Shown: positions 8,106-16,737 of the stretch, piece after piece
How positions within the stretch are numbered: the first letter of the stretch is position 1
Layout of the letters: every line of letters starts with the position of its first letter
Source: an uncultured Collinsella sp.
GTDB lineage: Bacteria; Actinomycetota; Coriobacteriia; Coriobacteriales; Coriobacteriaceae
Assembly (NCBI GenBank): GCA_900755685.1
Contig: CAAEHI010000051.1
Coordinates: 1 to 40,354 of the forward strand
Length of the DNA stretch: 40,354 nucleotides
Reading direction: 5' to 3'
Program-made: the position numbers and the translations under genes
The notes under the pieces: model-generated
The model's database searches: none
The model's input: only the letters and a program-made list of their open reading frames with translations
Told to the model about the DNA's origin: nothing

Positions 8106-9179
8106 ATGTCATTTCTCGCTTGCGGACCCACAGCTTTTCAGTACTATCGCATCCCGCCCCAGATACTGGGACTCTATCCGGCAATCCTGCCGCCCGACCA
8201 TGACCATCGCTTGGTGCATTACTCAAAACAGCCAGTATTTAAAGACTTGCTCGGCACACCAGTTTGGAGATTCGTGGGCGAAAGAAAACAGCGCGCGAAC
8301 GGAATGCTATTTCATAGCCGTCTGCTGACCCAAGAACCACCTCCCGGGTCGTTTAGGCAGACTGAGCATGGATTTGATGTCACGTCCCCGGAGTTCACAC
8401 TGCTCAGCCTTGCCACGCAGGTCTCACGCAACCAGCTACTCATGGCTTGCTACGAGATGTGCGGCTCCTTTGCAGTGTTTAAGCCCTGCGAGCGAACGCA
8501 GCAACAACTCGATGAATCTATTTCGCTTAAGCTCATTCCACCCAACTGCGGCTGGGAGCGAGTTAACGACACCAAGGGCAATGACACCAACCTGTGGAAG
8601 CGCCAACCGCTCCTCAGCGCGGCGGATATCGCCGCGTTCGCTAAGCAGGCCGCAGGCCTGCGCGGCGTTAAGCAGCTCCGCTGGGCGGCCGAGCACATGA
8701 CGGGGCAGACCGCCTCGCCTTTCGAAGTCCAAACATCCATACTCGTCTCACTCCCCCGTGACGAGGGCGGCCTGGGTATCGGCATCACCAACAACGTGCG
8801 CATCCCACTCAGCGACGCCGCGCGCTCGCTGTATGACAAAACCTGCTGCTACGCCGATATCCTCATCGAGAGCGCCACCGACAGCATGGGCGTCATTTTG
8901 GAATGCCAAGGCCGCTCCGCCCACGATGGCGAAGCCGCAAGCCTCTCCGATGCCGAACGCACCACCGCGCTCACCAGCATGGGCTACGATGTCATACAAA
9001 TTACCTACGACCAGATCAAGGACAAGAAGAGCTTTAACAACATCGCCGAGCTCATTCATAAAAAGGCGGGGCTCCCCTACATCCCAAAGACCGATCAGGA
9101 ACGTACCGCTGAAAATGCCCTGCGACGGGAGCTGTTGGTCGATTGGGTTGAACTGTTCACCGTTAAGCCGGCCGGCTAG
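8106..9179 (+). CDS. Orphan DUF559-like protein with PD-(D/E)XK signature
   Basis: The function of this 357-residue protein is not known. Residues about 245-320 resemble a DUF559/Vsr-like nuclease fold: Asp251 in YADILI, then Glu266 and Gln268 in ILECQG, then HDGE and a predicted helix with SDAERTTALTSMGYDVIQITYDQI. The spacing D-x14-E-x-Q fits PD-(D/E)XK enzymes. The N-terminal 240 residues are not recognised; in similar actinobacterial proteins this part carries an AbiEi-like antitoxin fold, which I cannot confirm. No Shine-Dalgarno site precedes ATG 8106, so the start is less certain or translation is leaderless. No partner toxin or methylase gene is adjacent. Its stop TAG overlaps the stop of the convergent next gene (CTAG, 9176-9179). 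Confidence 0.75.
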   Translation: MSFLACGPTAFQYYRIPPQILGLYPAILPPDHDHRLVHYSKQPVFKDLLGTPVWRFVGERKQRANGMLFHSRLLTQEPPPGSFRQTEHGFDVTSPEFTLLSLATQVSRNQLLMACYEMCGSFAVFKPCERTQQQLDESISLKLIPPNCGWERVNDTKGNDTNLWKRQPLLSAADIAAFAKQAAGLRGVKQLRWAAEHMTGQTASPFEVQTSILVSLPRDEGGLGIGITNNVRIPLSDAARSLYDKTCCYADILIESATDSMGVILECQGRSAHDGEAASLSDAERTTALTSMGYDVIQITYDQIKDKKSFNNIAELIHKKAGLPYIPKTDQERTAENALRRELLVDWVELFTVKPAG

Positions 9180-10024
9180 CAGCTAGCGATCAGGGGGACT
9201 GCGGGAATGTCAGAAGCGGCAACGCGAGCCGCAAATCCTGCCTCGGTCAGCTCGATGACCTCGGTAAACGTTGCATCGAAAAACTCCTCGGTTAGCAGGC
9301 GATACGGCGGATGATCGGGCTCGCCGGGGTTTTCGCGCACGATCTCGTGCATAACGCCGATGGTCTTGAGCACATACTCCTTATGGATGGGATACTGCCC
9401 AAAACGTGCCGCAGCGGTATACAGGCGATCGGTCGCGCGCGGAATCGAAACAATGCCGAGCGTCTTGCCAAACCAGTCAAAGTCGCCTTGCTTTTTAATG
9501 CGGAATTCCTCGCACGGCTTGCCGCCGTGCGCCTCCAGGTACTGATTCACGCGTGTATTCCATACGGTATCGGCCACCAGATGCGACCAGACACCCAGTG
9601 TCAAATCAAGCAACGACTGCGCCACGTCCTCGGACGCAAGCGAGAACTCACGAGCGCTGGGACCGACAACCGGCTCAGCATCCCTGTAGCGCTGGGGATA
9701 GTGCACGCGATTCAGTCGCTCGCGCTCCTCGATAATCGAGGTCGCCGCGGCTGGCGCACCAGTGGGTGAACTTTTAAGCAACGGTGCCACATAGGTATCC
9801 CAGAACTCATGCTCACGAGGCTTAGGGATGGGTTCAGGCTTGGCAAAGTGCGTAATGCGGTACGGGATGGGATCGGCAATGCCAGGGACCATATAGCCCA
9901 CGAAGATATCCGGAACCACGCAGCCAAACAAAAAGGCATTGCGGTCGCGCACGCTATTGGCAAGCGCACCGGTGTGCTCCAGTAAACGCTCCGTCTGAGC
10001 GATATGAATGTTCCAGCTTGGCAT
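9176..10024 (-). CDS. Zinc-dependent phospholipase C family protein
   Basis: The protein has about 282 residues. MPSWNIHIA at the N-terminus, FLFGCVVPDI and GVWSHLVADTVWN are the motifs of the zinc-dependent phospholipase C (PF00882) fold, whose His and Asp residues bind metals. No signal peptide or membrane segment is seen, so it is probably cytoplasmic, and a lipase activity should not be assumed; many members in gut bacteria are uncharacterised. ATG 10024 is preferred because family members begin MPxWxxH and GGGGGTGG lies just upstream; ATG 10036 would add four residues. It stands alone on the minus strand, ending tail to tail with the orphan nuclease-like gene. Confidence 0.75.
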   Translation of the reverse strand: MPSWNIHIAQTERLLEHTGALANSVRDRNAFLFGCVVPDIFVGYMVPGIADPIPYRITHFAKPEPIPKPREHEFWDTYVAPLLKSSPTGAPAAATSIIEERERLNRVHYPQRYRDAEPVVGPSAREFSLASEDVAQSLLDLTLGVWSHLVADTVWNTRVNQYLEAHGGKPCEEFRIKKQGDFDWFGKTLGIVSIPRATDRLYTAAARFGQYPIHKEYVLKTIGVMHEIVRENPGEPDHPPYRLLTEEFFDATFTEVIELTEAGFAARVAASDIPAVPLIASC

Positions 10025-10104
10025 AGCCACCCCCATAAAAAACCTGGATAACTATACCATCACGGCAAAGCCGCGCGGGCGGCTACGCACGCTCTACGCA
10101 GCAA

Positions 10105-10899
10105 CTATTCCGTAGCACCGCTTTCGGTTCCATACGACGGCGAAGGCGCCTCGACCACATGGTGATATCGATCAATATAGATTGCACGGACACCCAGGCG
10201 TCGCACCAAATCCTGATGATGAGTGCTCATGAGCACCGTCTTGCCTGCCGCAACATAAGCCAAAAGGAAGCCAACAACAATGTCGCACGAGTCCTCGTCG
10301 AGCCCGTTGGTGGGCTCGTCGAGCACCAAGATGTCCGGATTCATAGAAACGACGGCAGCCAGCGCAACACGCTTCTTTTGCCCGCCCGAAAGCTGATAAG
10401 GCGAGGCATCGACCAGATCGGCAACCTGGAACAGTTCCATGGCATCGCGGACGCGGCGCTCGAGCTCGTCTGACGGCAGGCCCATCTGAGCCGGGCCAAA
10501 GGCGACTTCCTCGCCCACGGTCGCACAGAACAGCTGGGCGTCAGCGTTTTGGAACACAAAGCCCACGCGTTGATGGAAGCGCTGCGACCGCACGGGATCG
10601 GCGAGGTAAGCCGCATCGACCATTTCGCCATCGAACAGATACGTACCCGTGCTGGGCACCTCAAGTCCGTTGATAAGCCGCATGATCGTCGTCTTGCCGC
10701 AGCCGTTGGGACCGAGCAGGGCAACGAGCTCGCCGCGATTAACCTGCAGTGACACGCCATCGACCACCATATGCCCTGCATAGGAAAACACCACATCGCG
10801 CAGCTCAATGAGCGGTGCTGCACCGGCACCGCGCGCGTCCCTAACACCCGCAGGGCTATTTATCTCGATTGCCAAAACGTTGCCTTTCCCTATCCGCAT
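10105..10899 (-). CDS. cbiO: ECF transporter ATPase for Ni/Co
   Basis: This is an ABC ATPase of the energy-coupling-factor type, about 264 residues. It shows Walker A (GPNGCGKTT), the Q-loop (FVFQNADAQLF), the signature LSGGQKKR, Walker B (ILVLDEPTNGLD) and the switch His (STHHQD). QNADAQLF is typical of CbiO/EcfA proteins. It is the third gene after cbiM and cbiQ and would power metal uptake from the cytoplasmic face. ATG 10899 is used; it lacks a clear ribosome site, and a TTG about ten codons later has AAAGG upstream, so the first residues are uncertain. A longer frame up to 11061 overlaps cbiQ and is rejected. Only one ATPase gene is present, so it probably works as a homodimer. Confidence 0.9.
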   Translation of the reverse strand: MRIGKGNVLAIEINSPAGVRDARGAGAAPLIELRDVVFSYAGHMVVDGVSLQVNRGELVALLGPNGCGKTTIMRLINGLEVPSTGTYLFDGEMVDAAYLADPVRSQRFHQRVGFVFQNADAQLFCATVGEEVAFGPAQMGLPSDELERRVRDAMELFQVADLVDASPYQLSGGQKKRVALAAVVSMNPDILVLDEPTNGLDEDSCDIVVGFLLAYVAAGKTVLMSTHHQDLVRRLGVRAIYIDRYHHVVEAPSPSYGTESGATE

Positions 10900-10916
10900 C
10901 GGCCGCAGCGACCGTG

Positions 10917-11759
10917 CTACAGCGCCGCACACAGCGCCGACAGCAACAGCACGATCCCCGCATAGACCGCATCGTGCCAACTCAGACTGCTCCGGGCAGG
11001 CGCCGGATACGCGCCGGCAAACCCACGGCAGAGCATAGCCTCGTCCATCGCGCGGCTGCATTCCATCGCCTTGATAAAGGTCATGCCCATGATACCCGCG
11101 ATCGAATCGGTACGCGAAAACCCCTCAGGCGCACGGCCAACGCTGCGCAGCATGACCGATTCGCAAAGATTGTGCGCCGTGCGACCCAGCACCTCGATGT
11201 GCTTGAGCGCCATATCAAACGTAAAGATAACTTCGTCGGGTAGATGCAGCATCTTGAGCGCCGCCGACATGCGGCTCCACGTGAGGGTCCACGAAACGCC
11301 CAGTACCAGCGACACATTAATGAAGGTCTTGAGCGCGATCTTGAGCATGGCACCCGTGGCAGACGCGCCCAGCAGCAGGGCAGGCAGTGCCAGAACCACC
11401 GCAAGCCCCGCAGCGCCAAGCGCCGGCACAAAGGTTGCCCGCAGCCCGCGTACGGGGCGCACGGCAACGAGCGCCAGCGCGATAGCCGCCATCAACATGA
11501 GGTACAGTGGGCTCTGCGTCAGACACACGCACAGGACGCAAACGAACATCCCCGCCAAACGTACCGAGGCCGAAACGGAAGAAAGGGCGCGGTCGATCAT
11601 CGACCCGCCCTCGTGTGCGCCGCCGCCCAGGCGAACCCGCTCAAGCAGGCTCGCCAGGTGCAGGACATTCTTTTGCATCACACGATACCGAGCCCCCGCG
11701 GGCTCGTATCGCTCCTCGGTCGCAAGCCAGCTAGGCAGCTCGGCTATTGCCATGAGCAC
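10917..11759 (-). CDS. cbiQ: ECF transporter transmembrane protein for Ni/Co
   Basis: This 280-residue membrane protein matches CbiQ: an N-terminal cytoplasmic part, hydrophobic helices between about residues 62 and 160, then the coupling region (MSAALKMLHLPDEV..., later MLRSVGR) that contacts the ATPase, and a final helix. CbiQ couples ATP hydrolysis to movement of the CbiM substrate subunit. GTG 11759 is chosen for its AAGGA site five bases upstream; an ATG two codons later is possible. The start overlaps the cbiM stop by 29 bases, and cbiO follows after 17 bases, so the three genes form one tight operon. Confidence 0.9.
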   Translation of the reverse strand: MLMAIAELPSWLATEERYEPAGARYRVMQKNVLHLASLLERVRLGGGAHEGGSMIDRALSSVSASVRLAGMFVCVLCVCLTQSPLYLMLMAAIALALVAVRPVRGLRATFVPALGAAGLAVVLALPALLLGASATGAMLKIALKTFINVSLVLGVSWTLTWSRMSAALKMLHLPDEVIFTFDMALKHIEVLGRTAHNLCESVMLRSVGRAPEGFSRTDSIAGIMGMTFIKAMECSRAMDEAMLCRGFAGAYPAPARSSLSWHDAVYAGIVLLLSALCAAL

Positions 11760-12813
11760 CGCTTTCCTTGACCGTCAGCGAGATCAGACGGAATGCGATG
11801 GTGAGCACCGCCACGCCAATCACGCCCGATAGAATATACATCGCAGCCTGGCCGGCAAAGCCAAGGCCCTGTTCCTCGGAATAGGCCTGCAGGTAATCAC
11901 CCGTAGGCAGAGCGTCGGCAAAGGTCGGAGTATCGAGGCCGACCGAAGCCTGCAGGCTGTCGTCGCCAGCCTCCTGAACGGCGGTCGCGGCACCCTCGGC
12001 ATCCCACTCGCCCCAGGCGTCACCGGTGGCAAGCAGGCCGAGCGGCGTAGCCACGACAAGCACGGCGACCAGAATGAGCGTGGGGATCAGGGAAGTCTTC
12101 TTGGCGGTACCATCGGCGGTAAGCTGGCCATCGGCGGCTTCGGGGCCGACGATAATGCCCGGCGCCGTCTTCTTAATGAAACCGTAGATGGCGGCCGTTG
12201 CCACGCCCTCGATCACGCCGGCAACCAGCATATGCGGGATCAACATAGCCGGAATAGCCACGGACAGCGGGAAGGGGCAGTACAGCGGCGCGCCCGAGGC
12301 GTTGGTGAAGAGCATCGGCTGAATGCCAAACTCGATCGCCGCGCACAGGGCCGCCAGGCACAGGCCAACCCAACCGCTCACGATGGCAGAAACCGAGGTG
12401 CCCCAGCTCTTGTCGTGCAGACGGCTGTTGAGCGCACGGAACACGATAGCAGCGACAAACGGCAGCACAAAGGCCATGTTAAAGCAGTTGGCGCCAAAGG
12501 ACAGGATGCCGCCGTCGCCAAACAGCAGCGCCTGCAGCGCCAGCGCGACCGAGACGGCAATGGCAGCAGCCTCGGGGCCCAGCAGCAGCGCGATGAGCGC
12601 GCCACCAACGGCGTGACCAGTGGTACCGCCGGGCAGCGGCACGTTGAACATCATGAGCAAGAAGGAGAATGCGGCGCAGATGCCCAGGAACGCCATGTGC
12701 TCGCGATCGAGCGTGGCGCGCACCTTCTTGATGCAGTGAACCCAAACGGGCACCATCGCCACTGCCATGACGGCATCGGTCTGCGGGGACAGATAATTAT
12801 CTGGAATGTGCAT
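11731..12813 (-). CDS. cbiM: ECF Ni/Co substrate-binding membrane protein, CbiM/NikM with C-terminal CbiN-like part
   Basis: The first residues MHIPDNYLS contain the conserved MHIPD start, where the N-terminal amino group and His2 bind the metal. Several hydrophobic helices follow to about residue 220, with GTTGHAVGGAL and NCFNMAFVLP typical of CbiM/NikM. After a linker comes a second module (one helix near 235-255, a loop, and a last helix near 330-350) that matches the CbiN/NikN or PDGLE-type accessory part, so this is a fused MN protein. Family motifs do not separate nickel from cobalt; the operator upstream favours nickel. GGGAGG precedes ATG 12813 at good spacing. It is the first gene of the M-Q-O operon. 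Confidence 0.92.
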   Translation of the reverse strand: MHIPDNYLSPQTDAVMAVAMVPVWVHCIKKVRATLDREHMAFLGICAAFSFLLMMFNVPLPGGTTGHAVGGALIALLLGPEAAAIAVSVALALQALLFGDGGILSFGANCFNMAFVLPFVAAIVFRALNSRLHDKSWGTSVSAIVSGWVGLCLAALCAAIEFGIQPMLFTNASGAPLYCPFPLSVAIPAMLIPHMLVAGVIEGVATAAIYGFIKKTAPGIIVGPEAADGQLTADGTAKKTSLIPTLILVAVLVVATPLGLLATGDAWGEWDAEGAATAVQEAGDDSLQASVGLDTPTFADALPTGDYLQAYSEEQGLGFAGQAAMYILSGVIGVAVLTIAFRLISLTVKESGAHGNSRAA

Positions 12814-12870
12814 GTACGCCTCCCGGTTATCGGCGCACGGAATTGCAACGCCGCTTGAATCACCTTGTCA

Positions 12871-12898
12871 GTGTTACGTATTGTCAGATTCGTAACAC
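12871..12898 (-). promoter_or_regulatory. NikR-like operator of the ECF operon
   Basis: GTGTTAC (12871-12877), 14 bases, then GTAACAC (12892-12898) form a perfect inverted repeat; the first spacer pair G/C extends it to 8 bp. From memory, this half-site and spacing match the operator type reported for some NikR nickel regulators. It lies just downstream of the candidate start point, where a repressor would block transcription. No nikR gene is in the window. Confidence 0.6.
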
Positions 12899-12908
12899 GC
12901 CGCGGGCT

Positions 12909-12937
12909 ATCATAGCAAAACGGCGCACTGCCGACAA
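12909..12937 (-). promoter_or_regulatory. Candidate promoter of the ECF operon inside the pheT terminator
   Basis: On the minus strand, TTGTCG (12937-12932), a 17-base spacer and TATGAT (12914-12909) form a good sigma-70 promoter. Transcription would begin near 12902, just before the NikR-like site. The -35 and spacer lie inside the pheT terminator hairpin. Confidence 0.55.
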
Positions 12938-12951
12938 AGCAGCACGCCGTT
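12917..12951 (-). terminator. Terminator of pheST
   Basis: aacggcg (12919-12925) pairs with cgccgtt (12945-12951), with further partial pairing inside. Reading on the minus strand, UUUU follows (A-run 12917-12920). It lies about 110 bases after the pheT stop. Confidence 0.65.
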
Positions 12952-13059
12952 ATGTAATGCGCGTGTCATATATGCAGGCTCAGCAGCGCCTTATACCGGG
13001 CATAGCGGTCACGTAGGATTCAGCAGCAGCCACCGCTGACCCATACCCCAGCGCAGGAC

Positions 13060-15513
13060 CTAGCCGCGGACCTCGCCGTTTACGCTCTTGCACACCTTGG
13101 TGACGATCTTCTGGTGCACCTTTTCGACCTCTTCGCTGGTGAGCGTGTGGTCGTCGGAGCGATACGTAAGCGCAAAGGCCATGGATTTCTTGCCCTTGCC
13201 GATGCGGACCGGATCGCGGTAGACATCGAACAGGCGCACGCCCTCGAGCAGCTTGCCGCCGGCACTCGTAATACGACGCTCAAGATCCTCGCAGGTCACA
13301 GTGTTGTCGACCACGATAGCAAGGTCGTGCTCAACGGCCGGGTACTGCGAGAACTCGCGGTAGTTCTCCTGGTTGCGGGCGCCCTTGATCAGCTTGTCCA
13401 GGTCGAGCTCAAAGGCAACGACAACCTCGTCGATGCCCATCGCCTCGCGCGCCTCGGGGTGAATCTCGCCGACCCAGCCCAGCACGGTACCGCCCGAGAG
13501 CACCTCGGCAGCACGACCCGGCTGCAGGAAGGCATAGCTCTCGCCCTCGACGGGACGGAAGCGAACCTTCTCGATGCGCAGCTGGGCAAGCAGCTCCTCA
13601 ACGATGCCCTTGCCAAAGAAGAAACGCAGCTTGCGGTACTTCATGTTCCAGGACTGCTCGCTCCACTGGCCCGAGAGTACGCCCGCCACGGACTTGGTCT
13701 CCTTGGGCAGGCTGGCGTTCTCGCGACCGTGGAACAGGCTGCCGACCTCGTACAGGTGCACGTTGGGCGTACCGTGCGCCTCGTTGTAGGCCACGGACTG
13801 CAGCAGGCCCGGCAGCAGCGAACGACGCATCTCGGTCTGCTCGGCTACCAGCGGGTTCATGAGAACCACGGGGCAGCCGCGGCCCTCGGTGGACATGCCA
13901 ATCTTCTCCAGGTCGCCCGGGGCAGCAAAGCCAAAGGTCGTGGTCTCGTTGAGGCCACAGGCGCGCAGGATCTCGCCGACCTTGCGGGTAAGCTTCTGCT
14001 CGCGCGTCAGACCGCCGATGTGGTTCTTGGCAGCCGGAATGGTCGCCGTCACACGGCCCATGCCCCATAGGCGCAGGACCTCCTCGATCAGGTCGATCTC
14101 ACGCGGCAGGTCGGGACGGAAGCTCGGCGGCGTGACCATAAAGTCCTCGCCGTCGCGTTCGACGGTGCAGCCCAGGCGGGTGAGCGAGCGCTCGATAAAG
14201 TCGGGCTCGATGTCGGCACCGCAGATGGCGTGTACGCGGGCCAGGCGCAACTTAATGCTGTCGATGGTCTTGAGCGCGGGGAAAACGTCGACATAGCCGG
14301 GAGCAACCTCGCCGCCGGCGATCTCCTCGATGAGCGCGCACGTCACATTGGCGACGTCCACGCAGCCGGTCTCGTCGACCTGGCGCTCAAAGCGAATGGA
14401 GGCGTCGGAAATCAGCGAAAGGTCGCGGCTGGTGTGCGAGGTGCGGCCGGCGTTGAAGCAGGCGCTCTCGACCATCACGTCAACGGTATCGTCCTCGATC
14501 TCGGAATCCATGCCGCCCATGACACCGGCCAGCGCCACGGGACGCTCGCCGTCGGTGATGAGGCCCATGCCGGCGTCGAGCACGCGCTCCTCGCCGTCGA
14601 GCGTCGTGAACTTCTCATCCTGCTGGGCGGCGCGAACCACCACGCGACGGTGGCCATCGCGCTCGGCAAAGGTGTCCAGGTCAAAGGCGTGCAGCGGCTG
14701 ACCGGTGAGCATCATCACGTAGTTGGTGATGTCGACGATGTTGTTGTGCGGGCGCACGCCCAGGGCGTTGAGGCGCTTGACCATCCAGTCGGGCGAGGGG
14801 CCGACCTTCACGTTGCGCACGATGCGGGCAACGTAGCGGTCGCACAGGCCCTCGTCGGCAATCTCGACGGAAAGCTCGTCGTCGGTCGCGCGGCCGGTCT
14901 CGACCTTGATAGCGGGCAGCTCAACGTGGAAATCGCGGTCGAAGATGGCACCGGTTTCGCGGGCCATGCCGATCATGGACAGGCAGTCAGGGCGGTTGGG
15001 CGTGATCTCGCAGTCGAGCACGGTGTCGCTCGAGCCCACGTACTCGGCAAACGGCATGCCGCAGGGCGTGTCCTCGGGCAGAATCATAATGCCGGAGTGG
15101 TCGCCGCCCAGGCCGAGCTCGCGCGCGGAGCAGTTCATGCCCATGGACACGACGCCGCGAAGCTTGCTCTTCTTGATCTTGACGTCGCCGGGCAGGACAG
15201 CGCCGATCATGGCCGTGACGATGTGGTCGCCGGCCTCGAAGTTCTGCGCGCCGCAGACGATCTGCAGCGGAGCGGGGTTGCCGTCGGGGTCGAGGTTCTT
15301 GTCGCCCACGTCGACCGAGCACACATACATGTGGTCGCTATCGGGGTGCGGGGTCTTGGTGAGCACCTTGGCGGTCACCACGTGGTCGAAGGACTCGCCC
15401 ACGGTGTCGATCGCCTCGACCTCGGTGCCGGTGCGGATATATTCGTCCGAAAGGGTCTTGGGATCCTCCGGAATATCGATCATGGTCTTGAGCCAGTCGT
15501 AAGAAACACGCAT
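13060..15513 (-). CDS. pheT: Phenylalanine-tRNA ligase beta subunit
   Basis: PheT is the beta chain of the cytoplasmic alpha2-beta2 PheRS. The 817-residue protein has the expected order: an N-terminal piece, an EMAP/OB-type tRNA-binding domain (about 40-155, CGAQNFEAGDHIVTAMIGAVLPG), the B3/B4 editing domain (FDRDF..., HAFDLDTFAERDG), the B5 domain (DLPREIDLIEEVLRLWG), a catalytic-like domain and a C-terminal FDX-ACB domain (FPAVEHD-like QYPAVEHDLAIVVD, ending RSDDHTLTSEEV). AAAGGAG precedes ATG 15513. It follows pheS by 63 bases in the same operon under the T-box leader. Confidence 0.96.
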   Translation of the reverse strand: MRVSYDWLKTMIDIPEDPKTLSDEYIRTGTEVEAIDTVGESFDHVVTAKVLTKTPHPDSDHMYVCSVDVGDKNLDPDGNPAPLQIVCGAQNFEAGDHIVTAMIGAVLPGDVKIKKSKLRGVVSMGMNCSARELGLGGDHSGIMILPEDTPCGMPFAEYVGSSDTVLDCEITPNRPDCLSMIGMARETGAIFDRDFHVELPAIKVETGRATDDELSVEIADEGLCDRYVARIVRNVKVGPSPDWMVKRLNALGVRPHNNIVDITNYVMMLTGQPLHAFDLDTFAERDGHRRVVVRAAQQDEKFTTLDGEERVLDAGMGLITDGERPVALAGVMGGMDSEIEDDTVDVMVESACFNAGRTSHTSRDLSLISDASIRFERQVDETGCVDVANVTCALIEEIAGGEVAPGYVDVFPALKTIDSIKLRLARVHAICGADIEPDFIERSLTRLGCTVERDGEDFMVTPPSFRPDLPREIDLIEEVLRLWGMGRVTATIPAAKNHIGGLTREQKLTRKVGEILRACGLNETTTFGFAAPGDLEKIGMSTEGRGCPVVLMNPLVAEQTEMRRSLLPGLLQSVAYNEAHGTPNVHLYEVGSLFHGRENASLPKETKSVAGVLSGQWSEQSWNMKYRKLRFFFGKGIVEELLAQLRIEKVRFRPVEGESYAFLQPGRAAEVLSGGTVLGWVGEIHPEAREAMGIDEVVVAFELDLDKLIKGARNQENYREFSQYPAVEHDLAIVVDNTVTCEDLERRITSAGGKLLEGVRLFDVYRDPVRIGKGKKSMAFALTYRSDDHTLTSEEVEKVHQKIVTKVCKSVNGEVRG

Positions 15514-15576
15514 ATAACTGGTCTCCTTTCATAAATGCGGCTTTGAGCCGGAAACTGCAACTAAGAAGAAAGCGTT

Positions 15577-16653
15577 CTAGAACTGGTTCAAGAACCTCAT
15601 GTCACCAGTCATCAACGTGCGCAGGTCCGGCAGGTCGTAGCGCAGGGCCGCGACGCGCTCGGCGCCAATACCAAAGGCGAAGCCGGTGTACTTCTCGGGG
15701 TCGATGCCACAGTTGATAAGGACGTTGGGGTCGACCATGCCGCAGCCCAGAATCTCGATCCAGCCGCTGTGCTTGCAGAAGTTGCAGCCCTTGCCGCCGC
15801 ACACGTGGCAGCTCACGTCTACCTCGCAGCTCGGCTCGGTGAAGGGGAAGAAGTGCGGGCGGTAACGCGTCTTGCGGTCCTCGCCAAACATGCACTTAAC
15901 AAAGTAGTCGAGCGTGCCCTTAAGATCGCCGAAGGTGATACCCTCGTCGACGACCAGGCCCTCGATCTGGTTGAACTGCGGCAGGTGGCAGGCGTCGGCC
16001 GTGTCGGGGCGATAGACGGTGCCCGGGCAGATCATGTAGATGGGCGGCTTTTGCGACTCCATGGTATGGATCTGCACGCCCGAAGTCTGGGTGCGCAGCA
16101 GTACGTCGGACTCGCCATGGGCATGCGCCTCGGGGTGCGCGACGCTGCCGGGGTTGTTGTCGACCACGTAGAAGGTATCGCGGGCCGAGCGGCTCGGGTG
16201 ATCCATGGGGGCGTTGAGCGCGGTGAAGTTGTAGTAGGAGGTGTCGACCATGGGACCGGACTCGACGGTGTAGCCGATGCCGCAGAAGATGTCCTCGGCC
16301 TCCTCGATGATCTGCTTGATCAGGTGCTGGTGACCGATCTGCGGACGGATGCCCGGCAGCGTGATGTCGACGGCGTCGTGCTCCAATGCGTGCTTGAGGG
16401 CGGCGGCCTTCATCTCGGTCGTGCGCTCGTCGAGCATGCCCTCGATCAGCTGGCGCATCTCGTTGGCGCGCTTGCCCATCACGGGGCGATCCTCGGGGGC
16501 GAGCTTGCCCATCATGCGCATCAGGCCGGTGATGCGGCCCTTACGGCCGAGCAGCTCAACGCGCGCGGCCTCGAGCTTTGCGGCGTCGTCGGCGCCTGCG
16601 ACGAGCTCCTTGGCCTCTTCCTCGAGTTTGACCAGATCATCAATCAGACTCAT
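15577..16653 (-). CDS. pheS: Phenylalanine-tRNA ligase alpha subunit
   Basis: PheS is the catalytic alpha chain of PheRS, charging tRNA-Phe. The 358-residue protein has an N-terminal coiled coil (about 1-90), class II motif 2 (TVYRPDTADACHLPQFNQIEGL region) and motif 3 (GFAFGIGAERVAALRY). A Cys cluster CHVCGGKGCNFCKHSGW precedes IEILGCGMV, as in many Gram-positive PheS. ATG 16653 is chosen because AAGGGAAG lies just upstream and MSLIDDLVKLEEEAKEL fits the family start; an upstream frame to 16764 runs through the T-box terminator and is rejected. It is the first gene of pheS-pheT. Confidence 0.96.
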   Translation of the reverse strand: MSLIDDLVKLEEEAKELVAGADDAAKLEAARVELLGRKGRITGLMRMMGKLAPEDRPVMGKRANEMRQLIEGMLDERTTEMKAAALKHALEHDAVDITLPGIRPQIGHQHLIKQIIEEAEDIFCGIGYTVESGPMVDTSYYNFTALNAPMDHPSRSARDTFYVVDNNPGSVAHPEAHAHGESDVLLRTQTSGVQIHTMESQKPPIYMICPGTVYRPDTADACHLPQFNQIEGLVVDEGITFGDLKGTLDYFVKCMFGEDRKTRYRPHFFPFTEPSCEVDVSCHVCGGKGCNFCKHSGWIEILGCGMVDPNVLINCGIDPEKYTGFAFGIGAERVAALRYDLPDLRTLMTGDMRFLNQF

Positions 16654-16737
16654 GTCTTCCCTTTCGTCTCTCGCGCATCCACTTGCCGCGGCGGTTGGAG
16701 CCACCCGGCGCTGCGAATGTGCGGCCCGGTTCGGTAA

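Noticed and set aside
9176..9179. Shared CTAG stop of two convergent genes as a regulatory overlap
   Set aside because: The 4-base overlap is common where convergent genes abut; no further signal is present.
10900..11061. N-terminal extension of cbiO
   Set aside because: It would overlap cbiQ by 145 bases, and its residues do not resemble an ABC ATPase.
12814..12930. Cobalamin riboswitch before the ECF operon
   Set aside because: The leader is too short after the likely start point and has no B12-box; the palindromic operator explains the region better.
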